Source of the DNA: Lineus longissimus
Lineage: Eukaryota > Nemertea > Pilidiophora > Heteronemertea > Lineidae
Length of the DNA: 64,000 nucleotides
Reading direction: 5' to 3'
NCBI RefSeq assembly: GCF_910592395.1
Contig: NC_088315.1
Span: forward strand, 18,089,808-18,153,807
The first letter of the stretch is position 1. Each line of letters starts with the position of its first letter. Under the pieces are notes generated by a model. The model was not told where the DNA came from, made no database searches, and worked only from the letters and a program-made list of their open reading frames with translations. A program made the translations under genes and the position numbers. Positions 25,858 to 37,883 of the stretch are shown one piece after another.

Positions 25858-26030
25858 CAGTGGACCCTCTCTTAGCGGACACCTCTCTATTAAGGACACC
25901 CTATTAAGGGTACTAGTGTTGGTCCCAAGTGGTTGTTTCCATTCAATTTGTCCTCTCTATTAAGGACACCTCTCTAATATGGACAGCACTTGTCAGTCGC
26001 GAGAATGGCCTTAACAGTGAGGTCTTACTG
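25858..26030 (+). mobile_element. pogo-like MITE copy 8 with CA flanks
   Basis: Ends cagtggaccctc and gaggtcttactg. It is flanked by CA rather than TA on both sides (25856-25857 and 26031-26032). It ends about 215 bp before the liprin-beta exon at 26245. Confidence 0.8.
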
Positions 26031-26244
26031 CACTGTAAACAGTGGGTCCCATATTTAAACAATTTCAGATTCACCAATTTCAGATTAGCTTCAAACAACT
26101 TTAAAATAAGTTGATCAGCCGGACCAAATAACGAAAATTTGATGTCAGTTGCTGTACAACGAGTTGGAGTCCGAGACATCAGTCAACCGCGTATTTTGAG
26201 TACGTGGCAACATTTTTCATCGTTTTCGCATCTTCTCGTTTCAG

Positions 26245-26436
26245 ACAAATGGTTTCTCGGCGGAAAATGTCGACGAGAAGGTCCACCAGCTGGAAAACGA
26301 ACGCGAGCAGTTGGTCCTTCAGATTAGCGTGCTAACAGAGCAAGTCGAAGCACAAACGGAGAAGATTCGAGAATTGGAAGACGACGCGGAATGTAGCCGC
26401 GATAAGCTGAGTTCAACAGAAGAGATGCTGCAACAT
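26245..26436 (+). CDS. PPFIBP: liprin-beta internal exon (coiled coil, part 1)
   Basis: A 64-codon exon, phase 0 at both ends, between a pyrimidine-rich acceptor (ttctcgtttcag) and the donor GTAAGT at 26437. It reads TNGFSAENVDEK, then VHQLENEREQLVLQISVLTE, QVEAQTEKIRELE and ends STEEMLQH. Leucine, isoleucine and valine fall at heptad spacing, as in a coiled coil. From memory of vertebrate liprin-beta-1, this matches the stretch that starts with TNG after the first conserved segment and contains ESLVLQVSVLTDQVEAQ and TEEMLQQ. Liprin-beta proteins are cytoplasmic scaffolds of cell-matrix contacts and presynaptic active zones; this coiled coil mediates self-association and the C-terminal SAM domains bind liprin-alpha. 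Earlier exons were not found in the 26 kb upstream. The identity is a family match seen by eye, not a database search. Invertebrates usually have one liprin-beta gene, so PPFIBP1 versus PPFIBP2 cannot be assigned. Confidence 0.93.
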
Positions 26437-26654
26437 GTAAGTGAAGTTTTTGATTTCAGTGGTACAGTACTTGTCAGAAGTGACCTCTCTTACTTATGCA
26501 ACTCTGAGCTCAGATCTACAATACTATTCGAGGCTGTAATTATCAGGTCTCCTTAATTTTGTGCTTCAGTAGGATAGAAGTTGCATGCAGCAAGATATGT
26601 AACTTTTGACCAGAATGGTTCATGTATGGGATATGTTTGAATACTTCAGAGCAG

Positions 26655-26864
26655 TACTGTAAACTGTGAAATCATTGTGGTGCTAAAATGTTTGAGAATT
26701 AACCCCTTTGAAATGTTCATGTTACATGTATCTAATTTCCACAAATCCACTGGATTTCTTTATAAAAGACCCATTTCCTTGTAATTTTGCAAATTTTCAA
26801 GTTTTGATCTGGTTCTGAAATTGACAAAAGTAAAATGCTCGCAAAAACGTCATGGTTTACAGTA
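26655..26864. mobile_element. possible TACTGTAAA-type MITE
   Basis: tactgtaaac at 26655 and gtttacagta at 26855-26864, with subterminal gaaatcattgtggtgctaaa / taaaatgctcgcaaaaacgt. The same end text is seen at 28225. It lies about 220 bp after the liprin-beta exon. Confidence 0.5.
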
Positions 26865-27138
26865 GATGCCAAGCTTTCTGTGTTGATCCTCAACTTCGTA
26901 GTTCATCAAAGCCTCAGATTTTAGTTCTGCTTTTATCTACGAGATGGACCTACCATTGAATTCACTGTGTGAAGCATTTCAGGTTCCTCTCTCCACAAAA
27001 CCCAGTGTGCCATAACAATCAGGCCCCCCCTCTCCACCCATCCTTGAAACAAGGGGGCTCTGGGCCCTTGGCTCTCCCCAGAAAGACTCATGGTTCAATA
27101 TGCCTTTGCAGGGCATCTGAGGGCTAAAATTAGGAGTA

Positions 27139-27242
27139 CAGTGGAACCTTCCTCTATGGACATCGCCCTATGAAGGACACCCTTTCTATTATGAACAGCA
27201 CTTTTCAGTCCCGAGGTTGGCCTCAGTAGAGAGGTTCTACTG
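27139..27242 (+). mobile_element. pogo-like MITE copy 9, shortest
   Basis: Ends cagtggaacctt and gaggttctactg, TA on both sides. At 104 bp it keeps the two ends and the gtcccgagg segment only. Confidence 0.82.
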
Positions 27243-27572
27243 TAGTAATTTGCTTTTGGGGAGAGGCAGCCTGAAAAATCACTGCTGTGCCAAAAAGTGG
27301 GGGGCTCACCTTGTGCCAACCCTGTTGTCTTGGTGATCTGATAATACTCTAGTTTCACCATTCTAAGACAGATTTGAAACATGCGAATCAGTCCACAAAA
27401 TATGCACGTGGTCATTTAACATGTTCAGTTTGGGTAAACAATGGGTTGACAACACCAATTCGAATGTTGGTCGTGACATTGTGTTCTGGCCTGACCTGTG
27501 TGTCTGTTTCATAGTAATAATGAAGCGGTCTTATATCAGTGAAACTGGAGTATTGACAACATTTTGAAAATA

Positions 27573-27749
27573 CAGTAGAACTTCCCTATTAAGGACACCC
27601 TCGGGAGTGACACATGCTGTCCTTATAGAGAGGTCTCCTGATTAGAGGGGTAAAATTTAATGGAATCGACTGATTTGGGACCAAAACTAGTGTCCCAAAT
27701 AGAGAGGTTGTCCTTAATAGAGAGGTATCCGCAAAGGGAGGTTCAACTG
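27573..27749 (-). mobile_element. pogo-like MITE copy 10
   Basis: Reverse orientation, ends cagtagaacttc and gaggttcaactg, TA on both sides. Confidence 0.86.
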
Positions 27750-28224
27750 TATGTTGAAAAATATGGTGACTGAGTTGAATCAGGTACCATTTGTACAGTT
27801 CGTCATGTGAAATTCTGACCCAGAATCGATGCAATATTGTCCAAAAGGCACATCATAAATTATTAGTCAAAATTGGGTTTGTTGGTGATGAATACAGGAT
27901 GAGCATGAGTGTCGTTCTATTGTCAACTACTTACATCCTGGTGGCATTTAGCATGTTGTCGACATACCTCTCACCTCTCCAATCGATTTCATACCCAGAT
28001 TTCGCATAGGTAGGTACCATTGCCAGGGGCGGATTCAGGAGCCAGATGAAGAGGGGGTGTGCACTTCATTCCGCATCAAAATTCCTGCTGTGGTCCAAAA
28101 TTTTATTGTCAATTTCTAAGATTTTGAATATGCCCCTGTCCCCGTGCATCCGGGCCTGATTGCCTCAAAATTTGCTGGGCGTTAGTTGTGAGCTTGGGCC
28201 TACCTGAACAGTACAAACTTAAGT

Positions 28225-28445
28225 TACTGTAAACCCCGTAATTTTCACAGCCCTATTTGTTTGCCACAGCATAATTTTCAGATTACAATTCCATCAACTT
28301 CTGTAAATGGTTGCATTTTCAAACGATACAAGCATTTTAAGTTCGCCATTTTCGCGCTCACAGTCGATTGTACACCATTGTTTGTACAGATGAGGTCAGG
28401 AAAATTGCAAACATATTAGGCTTGTGAAAAAAGGGATTTACAGTA
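28225..28445. mobile_element. possible TACTGTAAA-type MITE
   Basis: tactgtaaaccccgtaattttcacag at the left; cttgtgaaaaaagggatttacagta at the right, diverged complements. Confidence 0.5.
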
Positions 28446-29724
28446 TTTTGTTCCCAAACGTACTGTAATCCTTGGTGAATTACAGTTATCTTGTGGTGTA
28501 TTAGTGTATTACCTACCATATGCAACTTTGCAAAAATGTTGCAAAACTTTAAGGTTCGTTTGAAATTCTCATGACTTTTCTTCATGATTTGTAACAAAAT
28601 TGCTCCTGTGCAGAGGTCATTGCTGGTGCCTTTACAAGAATAAGTGATCAGAATAACCCCAAATCAATATCAAACTCAACGTTTAAGAGTTTTGCACACA
28701 AGAGATTTGTTCGTTGCACATCACAGCGATTATCATCGCAGGTTAGAGCTAAAGTGATGTTGGTCAATATCATCATGTTTTGGTTGTGCTTGACGGATTA
28801 AATACTTAGTCATCGCATAAGGCAGTCGTTTGACTTGACGCATCTGTATAACATTGGTTCGACGTCTTGGAATAATCGGGTGAGTCACGGTGTGATTGAC
28901 TAATGTTCTGATAAATATCTCAATACTAACAAACAGATCAATTACTTCTGTAATTATATGTGGATGTTCTGTATTTTGGTGCAACAAAATCTGTCAATCA
29001 GTGAACTGCCAATCAATTACAGTAGGAGTACCTGTCAATCAATTATCTCATAAGTCATCGTGTCAATCGATAATGAATCTACCATTAATCAAACGCTTTT
29101 GAGTTCAGGAAGTTATGCTTTCAAGAAAGCACTGGTTTCTCTTTGACTGTAGTCCCTTTAAAGTTACCTGTCAATCAATTATCCGACTAATCAATGTGTC
29201 AATCAATACTTGCTCAGTTGATCAATGAATGATTAATTTCCAGGAAGTTGTACTTAGGAGGAAAAGTACTTCAGCAGTGGTACGTACTGAAATGGTTCTC
29301 TTCTGCGGGTCGAGGATTGATAATAGCATGTCACTAACACAACCGCGGTGAAAAGGAGACTTTGATCGTTTAAAGATCGTGGTCTTCTAATTCCTCTCGT
29401 TATCGAAACTCGTCACATTAACGCTCACGATATCTAACTCATTTCACATGTAAAAAATCTCAACTTATCTAAACCAACATTCCTCTTATTTTTCAAAGAT
29501 ATCAAACGTGTAGATCAGTCAGGATGTACAATTTCCCTCTTATAAGATGTGATTACATATCAGAGAGAACGAATTCCGGAGATATTTTGATTAGCCCATC
29601 TAACACCACGGACATTAACAACAGAAAGACCTGTCCAGATTTTCCATCACATTGTTCCTGGACAATGAATTATTCAGACCAACTGCAGTGGTATTTTGGT
29701 ATTTGACCCAACAAGGGAAGTGAC

Positions 29725-30175
29725 TTGTTTTTAGGGCATGAGGCCGAGCAGATGTGTTTCTTTGAGTCATAGGCAATTGAACACTCTCATTGATCTCTCA
29801 TGCGAGGTGCCTGGTGAAAAGGCAGTTTGAAACCTACTTGTTTTAACTAGCTGGTCAGAACGAGCCTGGTGAAAAGGCAGTTTGAAACCTACTTGTTTTA
29901 ACTAGCTGGTCAGAATGAGCCTGGTGAAAAGGCAGTTTGAAACCTACTTGTTTTAACTAGCTGGTCAGAACGAGCCTGGTGAAAAGGCAGTTTGAAACCT
30001 ACTTGTTTTAACTAGCTGGTCAGAACGAGCCTGGTGAAAAGGCAGTTTGAAACCTACTTGTTTTAACTAGCTGGTCAGAACGAGCCTGGTGAAAAGGCAG
30101 TTTGAAACCTACTTGTTTTCATTAGCTAGTGGTCGACCAACCGGCCTCATCCGAACGGGCTACTTGTGGCTTCAA
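29725..30175 (-). mobile_element. S2 SINE with its body amplified six times
   Basis: The complement of the S2 body is recognisable: tail gagtcataggcaattgaaca, body gcctggtgaaaaggcagttt ... ttttaactagctggtc, then ctagtggtcgaccaaccggc ... cttcaaacc, ending at the former B-box. The body segment of 55 bp is repeated six times at 29807-30119, nearly identically. Confidence 0.78.
29807..30119 (+). repeat. 55-bp minisatellite, six units, SINE-derived
   Basis: Units of gagcctggtgaaaaggcagt ttgaaacctacttgttttaa ctagctggtcagaac, nearly identical, which implies recent expansion. Confidence 0.93.
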
Positions 30176-30723
30176 ACCGATATTTGTTGTTGTTTATTTG
30201 GGGACATGTGGTGCCCTCTTACACCATTAAACGGTGTAAAAACCATTCAATAAGAGGCCTTGGAGCCCATCTGCGAAGTCTTACAAAAACGTACAAAAAA
30301 CTATGTAATTATTGAACCAAATAAAAAATTGGCTTTGCCTGACAATGGTCCAGTGGGTCGCAATGCTCTAATAATGCATTGAGCAGCACTTGAGATGACA
30401 TGTAGGCCAGCAGGTAGAATTCAGTGCTTATTTTATTATGCTGTGTATAAAGTAATTATACCACCATAATGTACATGTACGGCAGTTCGTCTGTGATCAG
30501 CCGGTACTGTTTAGATAAAAAGCCTAATATTCTGTGAAATTCAGTATGTAACAGAGAACTCTGTGATGGATGTATTGGTGATTTTTGAAGGACGATCTTG
30601 ATAAGGACTACAGGAGTGGTATTCAGAGTGTGTAGGAGAAGTGTGTTGTTAGAAATGATTTCCTGCTCCCCTTTGACGTGCAGGTCCTAAAAATTCAAGG
30701 AAGGATTTGGAAGTAGAGTTTGA

Positions 30724-31441
30724 CAGGACTTTGAAGTTGTAGGTATTTGGATCTCAGTGACAGGTGTTTGAAGTTGTAGGCATGAGGATCTCTGTGACAG
30801 GTCTTTGAAGTTATAGGCATCAGAATCTCAGTGATGGGTCTTTGGAGTTGTAGGCATCATGATCTCAGTGACTGGTCTTTGAAGTTGTAGGCATCATGAT
30901 CTCAGTGGCAGGTCTTAGAGGTTGTAGGCACCAAGATCTTAGTGACAGGTCTTTGAAGTTATAGGCATCAGGATCTCAGTGATGGGTCTTTGAAGTTGTA
31001 GGCATCAAGATCTCAGTGACTGGTCTTTGCAGTTATAGGCATCAGGATCTCAGTGACAGGTCTTTGAAGTTGTAGGCACCAAGATCTCAGTGACAGTCTT
31101 TGAAGTTATAGGCATCAGAATCTCAGTGATGGGTCTTAGAAGTTGTAGGCATCATGATCTCTAGTGATGGGTTTTGGAAGTTGTTGGCATCAGGATCTCT
31201 AGTGATGGGTCTTTGAAGTTGTTGGCATCAGGAGATCTGTGAAAGGTCTTTAAAACTGTAGGCATCAGTATCTCAGTGACAGGTCTTTGAAGTTGTAGGC
31301 ATCATGATCTCTAGTGATGGATCTTTGAAGTTGTAGGCATCATGATCTCTAGCATTGGGTCTTTGAAGTTGTTGGCATCAGGAGATCTGTGAAAGGTCTT
31401 TAAAACTGTAGGCATCAGTATCTCAGTGACAGGTCTTTGAG
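30724..31441 (+). repeat. ~37-bp minisatellite, about 19 units
   Basis: Unit ggtctttgaagttgtaggca tcatgatctcagtgaca with many variants. A higher-order repeat of about 155 bp (gatctgtgaaaggtctttaaaactgtaggcatcag...) occurs twice near 31220-31420. Confidence 0.9.
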
Positions 31442-31740
31442 GTAAAGCAATACCTTAAAACAGAGCAAGCCAAGAGAAGAATTTACTTTGCTAAGTCGCA
31501 TTACTTTCCTCCACAAGTTCATTAATGTATTGATTCAGCAATAAGATATGATGTTGACATTTGGGCTTTATCATAATTCATAATGTTATGAAGTGATTGA
31601 TTTGTGGCCAGGGTGGTTCAGTGCACTAGTTTGGCTTCAGCCTGTTTTTTCTGAGTCAGGGCCGAAACGACAACATCAATAGACTTAGAAGGTAGTAGGC
31701 CTTTCTCAATGTAGTACTAAAACAAGTACATGCACATGTA

Positions 31741-31919
31741 CAGTAGAACCTCCATTAGCTGACACCTCTCTATCAAGAACAACCTCCCTATTGAGGACAC
31801 TAGTTTTGGTCACAAATTTGTTGTAACCATTTAACTTGACCCTTTGTAATCAGTTCACCTCTCTATTGAGGACAGCACTTGCCTGTCCCGAGGTTGTCCT
31901 CAATAGAGAGGTTCTACTG
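31741..31919 (+). mobile_element. pogo-like MITE copy 11
   Basis: Ends cagtagaacctc and gaggttctactg, flanked by TA. The interior is diverged (tattgaggacactagttttg). Confidence 0.87.
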
Positions 31920-32399
31920 TACATGTAATATTCTCCATTTATTGTTTGCATCTGGAAAACGATTCAAAGGCTTTGAGTAAATAGACCTGTAAACCTTATA
32001 AAAATACTACATTATTACTAATGTTTGCATTTAGTCCTGCATTAGGCTATAAGAGTTGTGAAGTGTGGATTTTTGTCAATTGATCAAATCGATTTGATAC
32101 TCATTGAAAGTCTGAACTTGGCTCCTTGGCCTTGCTGAGCGTGCTCAGTGAGGAAGCTCTAAGTTGGAGGCATGGTCATAAAAGGGCCTTGTTTAGAAGT
32201 GACTTTTGGTTTGAGGCTAGATTTCCTCGGCGAGGTGGTTGGCCTTGACTCAGCGAGGTGGGATGTCCTCGGAGAGGTGGCTGCTCATTCCACAGGGTGA
32301 TCTCAGACGGGCTGACTTTGCCCGTCTAGTAACTTTTAAGGTCACTTCTAGAAAGGGTTAAGTGTGCCCTATCAACTCAATATAATAGACGTCTTGGTA

Positions 32400-32528
32400 A
32401 GGTAGAATGGGGTAATTGTGGCCCCAGTTTATTTGTGGCCCCTGTATTATTTGATGCATGGGAATATCAATCAATATCATAGGCATGGGCTACAATTAAA
32501 CCAGGGCTACAATTACCCCATTCTACCT
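32400..32528. mobile_element. 129-bp MITE
   Basis: AGGTAGAATGGGGTAATTGT at 32400-32419 and its exact complement at 32509-32528. TA on both sides. The arms continue imperfectly (ggcccc/gggct). Confidence 0.8.
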
Positions 32529-33299
32529 TAAAAATCATAAAATAAATCATACTATTATATTTGGTTGGATTTTATGTGATGTCATAATTGGGATACTAGG
32601 CCTTTTCAATATATGAATTAGTATGTCGTTGTTTACGTCCTCTGTTGTGTTCCGACAAAGGCCTATTTTATATTCCACTCCTTTGTCCATGGATCAAAGT
32701 ATTTGTAAACATCCACAGGCCTATTTCCAATCAGCTGGCCCTTTGGTGCATAGGCCCGTATAATATGCTCATAATGCCATCAAAAACATGCTTTGTAATT
32801 TTCTCTTTAACATGTTCATAGAAAAGTAGACTAAAGTAGAAACACCTATAAAGACTTCTTCAGGATTAGGAAATTTGATCGAGGTGTTTTGAAGTCCTTA
32901 GACTGTATTGGCCAGGTGGGACACACATATTGACTTGACTTTGACGTCAGTGGATCTCTCTTTTGTGGATACAGAGTTTAAGGAGGCTAATGGACGTTGC
33001 AATTGGAAGAAGTTTGCTTTGGCTGTGAGACAGCTGTGTGTGGTTGAAAAAAACCTTGTCGAAACCTTGCACAAACTGTCTTTATTTGAGTAAAAATGGT
33101 TTACTGATTTTTCTGTGTAATATTTCGACTGCTTGTACTACCGAGGATAGGGGTACTGTTCGTACTCGATTGATACAGGTTGGTTACTTGTGACCAGTAC
33201 TTTTAAAGTTTTTGATATCATCCGTGAAAGTATTCTGTAAGTGATTCATAAATTGTCTCAGATTTGGAAGTTACAATTTCTTCGATTTGGACATAGATG

Positions 33300-33485
33300 A
33301 ATCAGTCGACAATATTGGATAGCTTAGATAATTTGGATTACAATTTTGGATAGCTAAGGCAAATTGGATTTCAATTTCGGATAGCTAAGACAAGTTGGAT
33401 TGGAATATTGGATAGCTAAGACAAATTGGATTTAAGTATTGGATAGCTATTAGATAAATTGGGATTACAGAATTGGATAGCTGAG
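33300..33485 (+). repeat. ~31-bp minisatellite, about six units
   Basis: Unit ttggatagctaagacaaatt ggatttcaat, diverged. Confidence 0.82.
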
Positions 33486-33769
33486 CGGAATATATTTTAT
33501 AGGACACAGGGTAACAGAAGACAATCATGGCCCAGTATAGCCACATGAATAAGGTAAGGCCGGTAAAATGTCATGTCCAAACTTCTCGATTTGATAACAT
33601 AAGGGAACACAAATTTGCAAGAAACAATCAAGCATTTTCCTGTATTCCCTGAATAACCTCGACTTGCATGAACCTTGGTCTTCACACATTCTATGATGTG
33701 CAGCAGTAACCTTAACGAAATCTTAAAAATATTGGAAGGTCATGCAATCAAATTTCCCCTTTTAGATCA

Positions 33770-34385
33770 CATCAACTGTTTTCCCCTTTAAGGTCACGTC
33801 ATGGGACTTCCCCTTTAAGGAAACGTCATGGGACTTCCCCTTTAAGGTCACGTCATTGGACTTCCCATTTAAGGTCACGTCATTGGACTTCCCCTTTAAG
33901 GTCACGTCATGGGACTTCCCCTTTAAGGTCACGTCATGGGACTTCCCATTTAAGGTCACGTCATTGGACTTCCCCTTTAAGGACACGTCATTGGACTTCC
34001 CCTTTAAGGACACGTCATTGGACTTCCCCTTTAAGGTCACGTCATTGGACTTCCCCTTTAAGGTCACGTCATGGGACTTCCCATTTAAGGTCACGTCATT
34101 GGACTTCCCCTTTAAGGACACGTCATTGGTCTTCCCCTTTAAGGTCACATAATGGGACTTCCTCTTTAAGAACACGTAATCGAACCTCCCCTTTGATGCC
34201 ACGTCATCACACTTCCCCTTTAAGTCACATCATTGTGCTTCCCCTTTAGGTCACATAATCGGACTTCCCCTTTAAGGTCACGTAATCGAATCTCCCCTTT
34301 AATGTCATGTCATAACACTTCCCCTTTAAGTCACATCATTGTGCTTCCCCTTTAAAGTCCCGTTTAGGCCTTCCCCTTTAAATTC
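33770..34385 (+). repeat. 27-bp minisatellite, about 22 units
   Basis: Unit ttggacttcccctttaaggt cacgtca. Because 27 is a multiple of three, both strands show long repetitive frames (NDVTLKGKS on the - strand). There is no start context or domain, so I do not call a protein. Confidence 0.93.
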
Positions 34386-34503
34386 CTTTGACACAGAAAT
34401 GATTGGAAAGGGTAAACAAGTGGGGATGTTTGTTGTAGGCCTAGCATCTCTTTGGCTTGACTCTATTTGCTATCTTGGCTAGTCAGTGTGACATGCGCGT
34501 TTC

Positions 34504-34696
34504 AAGCATACCATGCTATACAGACAAGAAGAAGAATAGTTCTAAGGTTACACCTTCGGGTGAACAAGTGGATGTTAATGCCGCCGGTGTATAGCTGATA
34601 TGAAATTGTGCTCGAGTGGTATTGAAATTCCCTGCCAAACAAAAAATATGGTCAATGGTGTCTACATTCTCCTTGGGTGTATAGCACGGTATGCTT
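34504..34696. mobile_element. 193-bp TIR element
   Basis: aagcataccatgctataca at 34504-34522 and complement tgtatagcacggtatgctt at 34678-34696 (one mismatch). No coding frame. Confidence 0.68.
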
Positions 34697-34886
34697 GTTC
34701 AAAGTGTTACTCTGTGCTTTTGTCTGACCTTTCAGTTTGTGAAATCAGCCTACATCTTGATTTCTGATCACATGTCATGTAGGCCTAATAATGTCAACTG
34801 CTTTTGATCTGTTTGATAAAAATGACATCAGTCATGACAGTATAAAAATTAGCCTTTGATAGGCCTATCCTCTTAGTGTGGTTGTA

Positions 34887-35046
34887 CAGTGGAACCTCCC
34901 TTAGCGGACACCTCTCTATTAAGGACACTAGTTTTGGCCTCAAATTGGTTGCTTCCATTCAATTTGACCTCTCTTATCGGGAAACCTCTCTATTAAGGAC
35001 AGCACTTGTCAGTCCCATGGGTGTCATTAATAGAGAGGTTCTACTG
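34887..35046 (+). mobile_element. pogo-like MITE copy 12
   Basis: Ends cagtggaacctc and gaggttctactg. The left flank is TA and the right flank is GC, so the right TA is lost. Confidence 0.84.
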
Positions 35047-35434
35047 GCATTTAGTGAAGTTTCACGACCAATTCACCGAGAATGATTCTTGTTCCCTTTC
35101 TCGATATCGGATATATAGAAATGCATTTCTGACCAGTTCCAGCAGCAGTTTTCAATGTTACGACCATCTCTTTTGTGGCGTAATACAACCGAAAACGCAA
35201 GGGTGATGCTAAAATTGAAGGCGGAGCCGAGGTTTTGACCAACATTTTACCTCCACTCGAGCACTTTTGGTGAGACAATCAATACTAACAGTGAGGCATC
35301 AATTTCTATTCTAAAACATCTCAAATCAAATAACGAATGACATGGTTTTAAAAATGCTTTCTGTCTGCTTCCACATTTTGCAGCAACCCAAGCGATTCAT
35401 TCTAAATCCAGGTGTTTTAGAATATCTTCCCAAA

Positions 35435-35845
35435 CATTGAATTTCTTCCTTGTTCTTCCCAAACTTTGAATTTTCCCATTGTTCTTCCCAAACTTTGAAT
35501 TTTCCCATTGTTCTTCCCAAACTTTGAATTTTCCCATTGTTCTTCCCAAACTTTGAATATCCCCATTGTTCTTCCCAAACTTTGAACTTCCCCATTGTTC
35601 TTCCCAAACTTTGAACTTCCCCATTGTTCTTTCCAAACTTTGAATTTCCCCATTGTTCTTTCCAAACTTTGAATTTCCCCATTGTTCTTCCCAAACATTG
35701 AATTTCTTCATTGTTCTTTCCAAACATTGAATTTCCCCATTGTTCTTCCCAAACTTTGAATTTTCCCATTGTTCTTCCCAAACTTTGAATTTTCCCATTG
35801 TTCTTCCCAAACTTTGAATTTTCCCATTGTTCTTTCCAAACATTG
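35435..35845 (-). repeat. 29-bp minisatellite, about 14 units
   Basis: Unit cccaaactttgaattttccc attgttctt. All three reverse frames stay open through it, which is a repeat artefact. Confidence 0.93.
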
Positions 35846-36584
35846 TTATATGTACTGTTAACAAAACAATGAAACTCGCACGACAAAAATACTTATCTTT
35901 CTATTATGCTAATTGTCTCGAGTATCAAGTTCCCATGGCATCGAAATGACCTCCTAAAATTACCAGTTGTAATTAACCAATTATTTCCTATAACAGATAC
36001 CGAATGTTTGCGAGAGATCATTAAGAAAACGAAGGTTATTTGTCATTAAATGTTACTTATATAAATGAGGTAACCTGGTGCTTTCAGTTCTTCATAGCAT
36101 TGCACCAGTGAGGGGGGGTCAAAATATATTTTTTGATGAAGATGTTGAAGTTATGATGACCTAATTCTTGCCAATAAATTTGGCGTCAGTTGTCAATCAA
36201 ATGACTTACCCCATTTAAAGGGGGAATATAGGCAGGTGTTAGGGGTAACATTGGTTGTGTTTTGGTGAGTAATATGCACAGTTTAGTTAGGGGACTGGGT
36301 AATGTTTCAGCCAGCAGTAAATATATTCCAAAATGTTGAATATCCAACAGCAATGATTGTGGAGATGAGAGCTATTTTCAACATTTCTGATCATCTTGAA
36401 CCAAACTATAGTGTGACTTGCCTAGAGGTGACATTAATGTACCCACTGACATTTATCAAGGCAATTAGTCTTTGTATTTGACTTACATTAGTTTTAGCCT
36501 CGGGGAAGATCCCAGCGGGCTTTTAAAGACCTACATCATTCGTCTTCAATGTATTTTCTCGTGGCACAGGTAAATAGATATAAA

Positions 36585-36757
36585 CATTATAGTGCTGTTA
36601 TCATACATGCAAATTTGCTCAAACTTGGCATTTCGAGTATTTGTTTATCAACCTACACAATGGCACTGCTGAAATCTACATTCAGTACATATTAACCTAA
36701 TTATAAAATTTCAAATTCAACTTTTCAAATTTTCCAATGAACGAAGTATGCCTTTAA
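36585..36757 (+). mobile_element. family B copy, diverged
   Basis: Shares catacatgcaaatttgctca, aacttggcatttcgagtatt and the end gtatgcctttaa. Confidence 0.6.
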
Positions 36758-37883
36758 GTGTCGGTAGTTTGAACTATCTTTTAGCAAGAAGTTGAGGTAC
36801 TCATTGCCTTTCCCGCATCCATTAGAGATTTGGCGATGGCCGTCGGCTGTCGGTGAGATTGTCGGTCATGTTTCCATTGCGGCTTTCAAATGTAGAATGA
36901 AAAACAGCTGTCGTCAAGGAAAAATCGACTATTTTGTGGAGCGTTTGTAGGTATCTTGACTTCTGTACTCTGAGTTGATTATGAAAAAGAGCAGAGCTCC
37001 TAGGTACACTAAAACACACTGTTTTACACTGTGCGTGCCCAAATTAGGGGGGCTCAAAATTTAAAATTTTTGTTGTTTAGCCCTTCTGAAGTGTTATTTT
37101 ATGCAAATATACTCCTATTCACCTTAATGACATCATACATTGAGTTCCCCCCCATGATTATCTCAAAAAAAACCCCTGAGTTTGTGGCTCGGAAGATCAG
37201 TGTTTTTGCGAATGCGATCAAATCACAGTATTCTGCATCAAAACGGTTCATCAACCCACAGGTTCTCCTGGTCATTGTTAGTGAACTGAACTCTTCTCGA
37301 CTTGCATGAACCATATTGCACTGGAACCAAACAATATCCATTTCGCATCTCAGACATATGGTACCCTTCATCAGGATGTATATACAAAACCATTTTTTCG
37401 TTTCGACTTGAGCAAGAAATCTATAGAAATCAATAGAAAATGCGCTGCAAAATTTTGCTCAAGTTCGACAGAGTTATAGTTTCCATCTCAACTTGGTTGA
37501 AGAACTGTTTACGCTGTGATGGAAAATATAGTACGATTTTAGGTATTTTTGTCAGCACCTAGCCTCTATCACCTGATACGTCTATTAAACGTTAGTTGAT
37601 ATACCTGGTTGGCCAGAGCTTAGTTGGGTGGCTGGAGTGAGGATTCATCAAGATTCGAATCGAGCTCCATGGATTTTACAAGTTGGTAAATTTTGTACCC
37701 TTTTCGTTCTTTCTGCACTTGATTTCAGGATGTTAAGTCAAGTTTGCAAAGTGATGAGTAATCAGAGTCGGAATGATCTGCCTGATTCATCCTCCCATGG
37801 TAGGTCTTTGTGTCGTGTGTGCGTATATTTTAGAAATGGTCCAAAGGCCTGTTGAGGATGACAGATCGATCTTTATCTTCTGC

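Larger units (their letters stand above)
1..26244. other. non-coding region upstream of the first recognised liprin-beta exon
   Basis: No convincing exon was found here on either strand; the preceding liprin-beta exon, expected to end just before Thr-Asn-Gly, is not visible. The interval is probably the 3' part of a long intron. Repeats are listed separately. Stretches where I see nothing specific are 512-1866, 2065-3355, 3751-4470, 5120-5540, 6291-6664, 8300-9359, 9540-10402, 10640-12590, 15310-17128, 17512-18210, 19990-20616, 21020-23270 and 23890-24440. In 20400-22900 the sequence is AT-rich with short frames only. Positions 12163-12196 and 47493-47526 share a diverged 34-bp stretch ending gggcctcttgtt, the end of an unassigned dispersed repeat. 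Confidence 0.7.

Noticed and set aside
28028-28060. hAT-like end (caggggcggattcaggag)
   Set aside because: Only one end could be seen; no matching inverted end or target duplication was found, so no element is called.
29807-30119. CRISPR-like regular repeats (also the other arrays)
   Set aside because: Units are contiguous tandem copies without unique spacers, in a eukaryotic intron, with no cas genes.
33762-34202. 146-residue reverse-strand frame of NDVTLKGKS repeats
   Set aside because: It is the 27-bp minisatellite read in a triplet-length frame. The + strand is open as well, and no domain, splice or promoter context is visible.
35326-35886. 186-residue reverse frame (FGKNNGKIQSLGRTM repeats)
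   Set aside because: 29-bp array; two other frames on the same strand are also open, which shows the lack of stops is due to the repeat.
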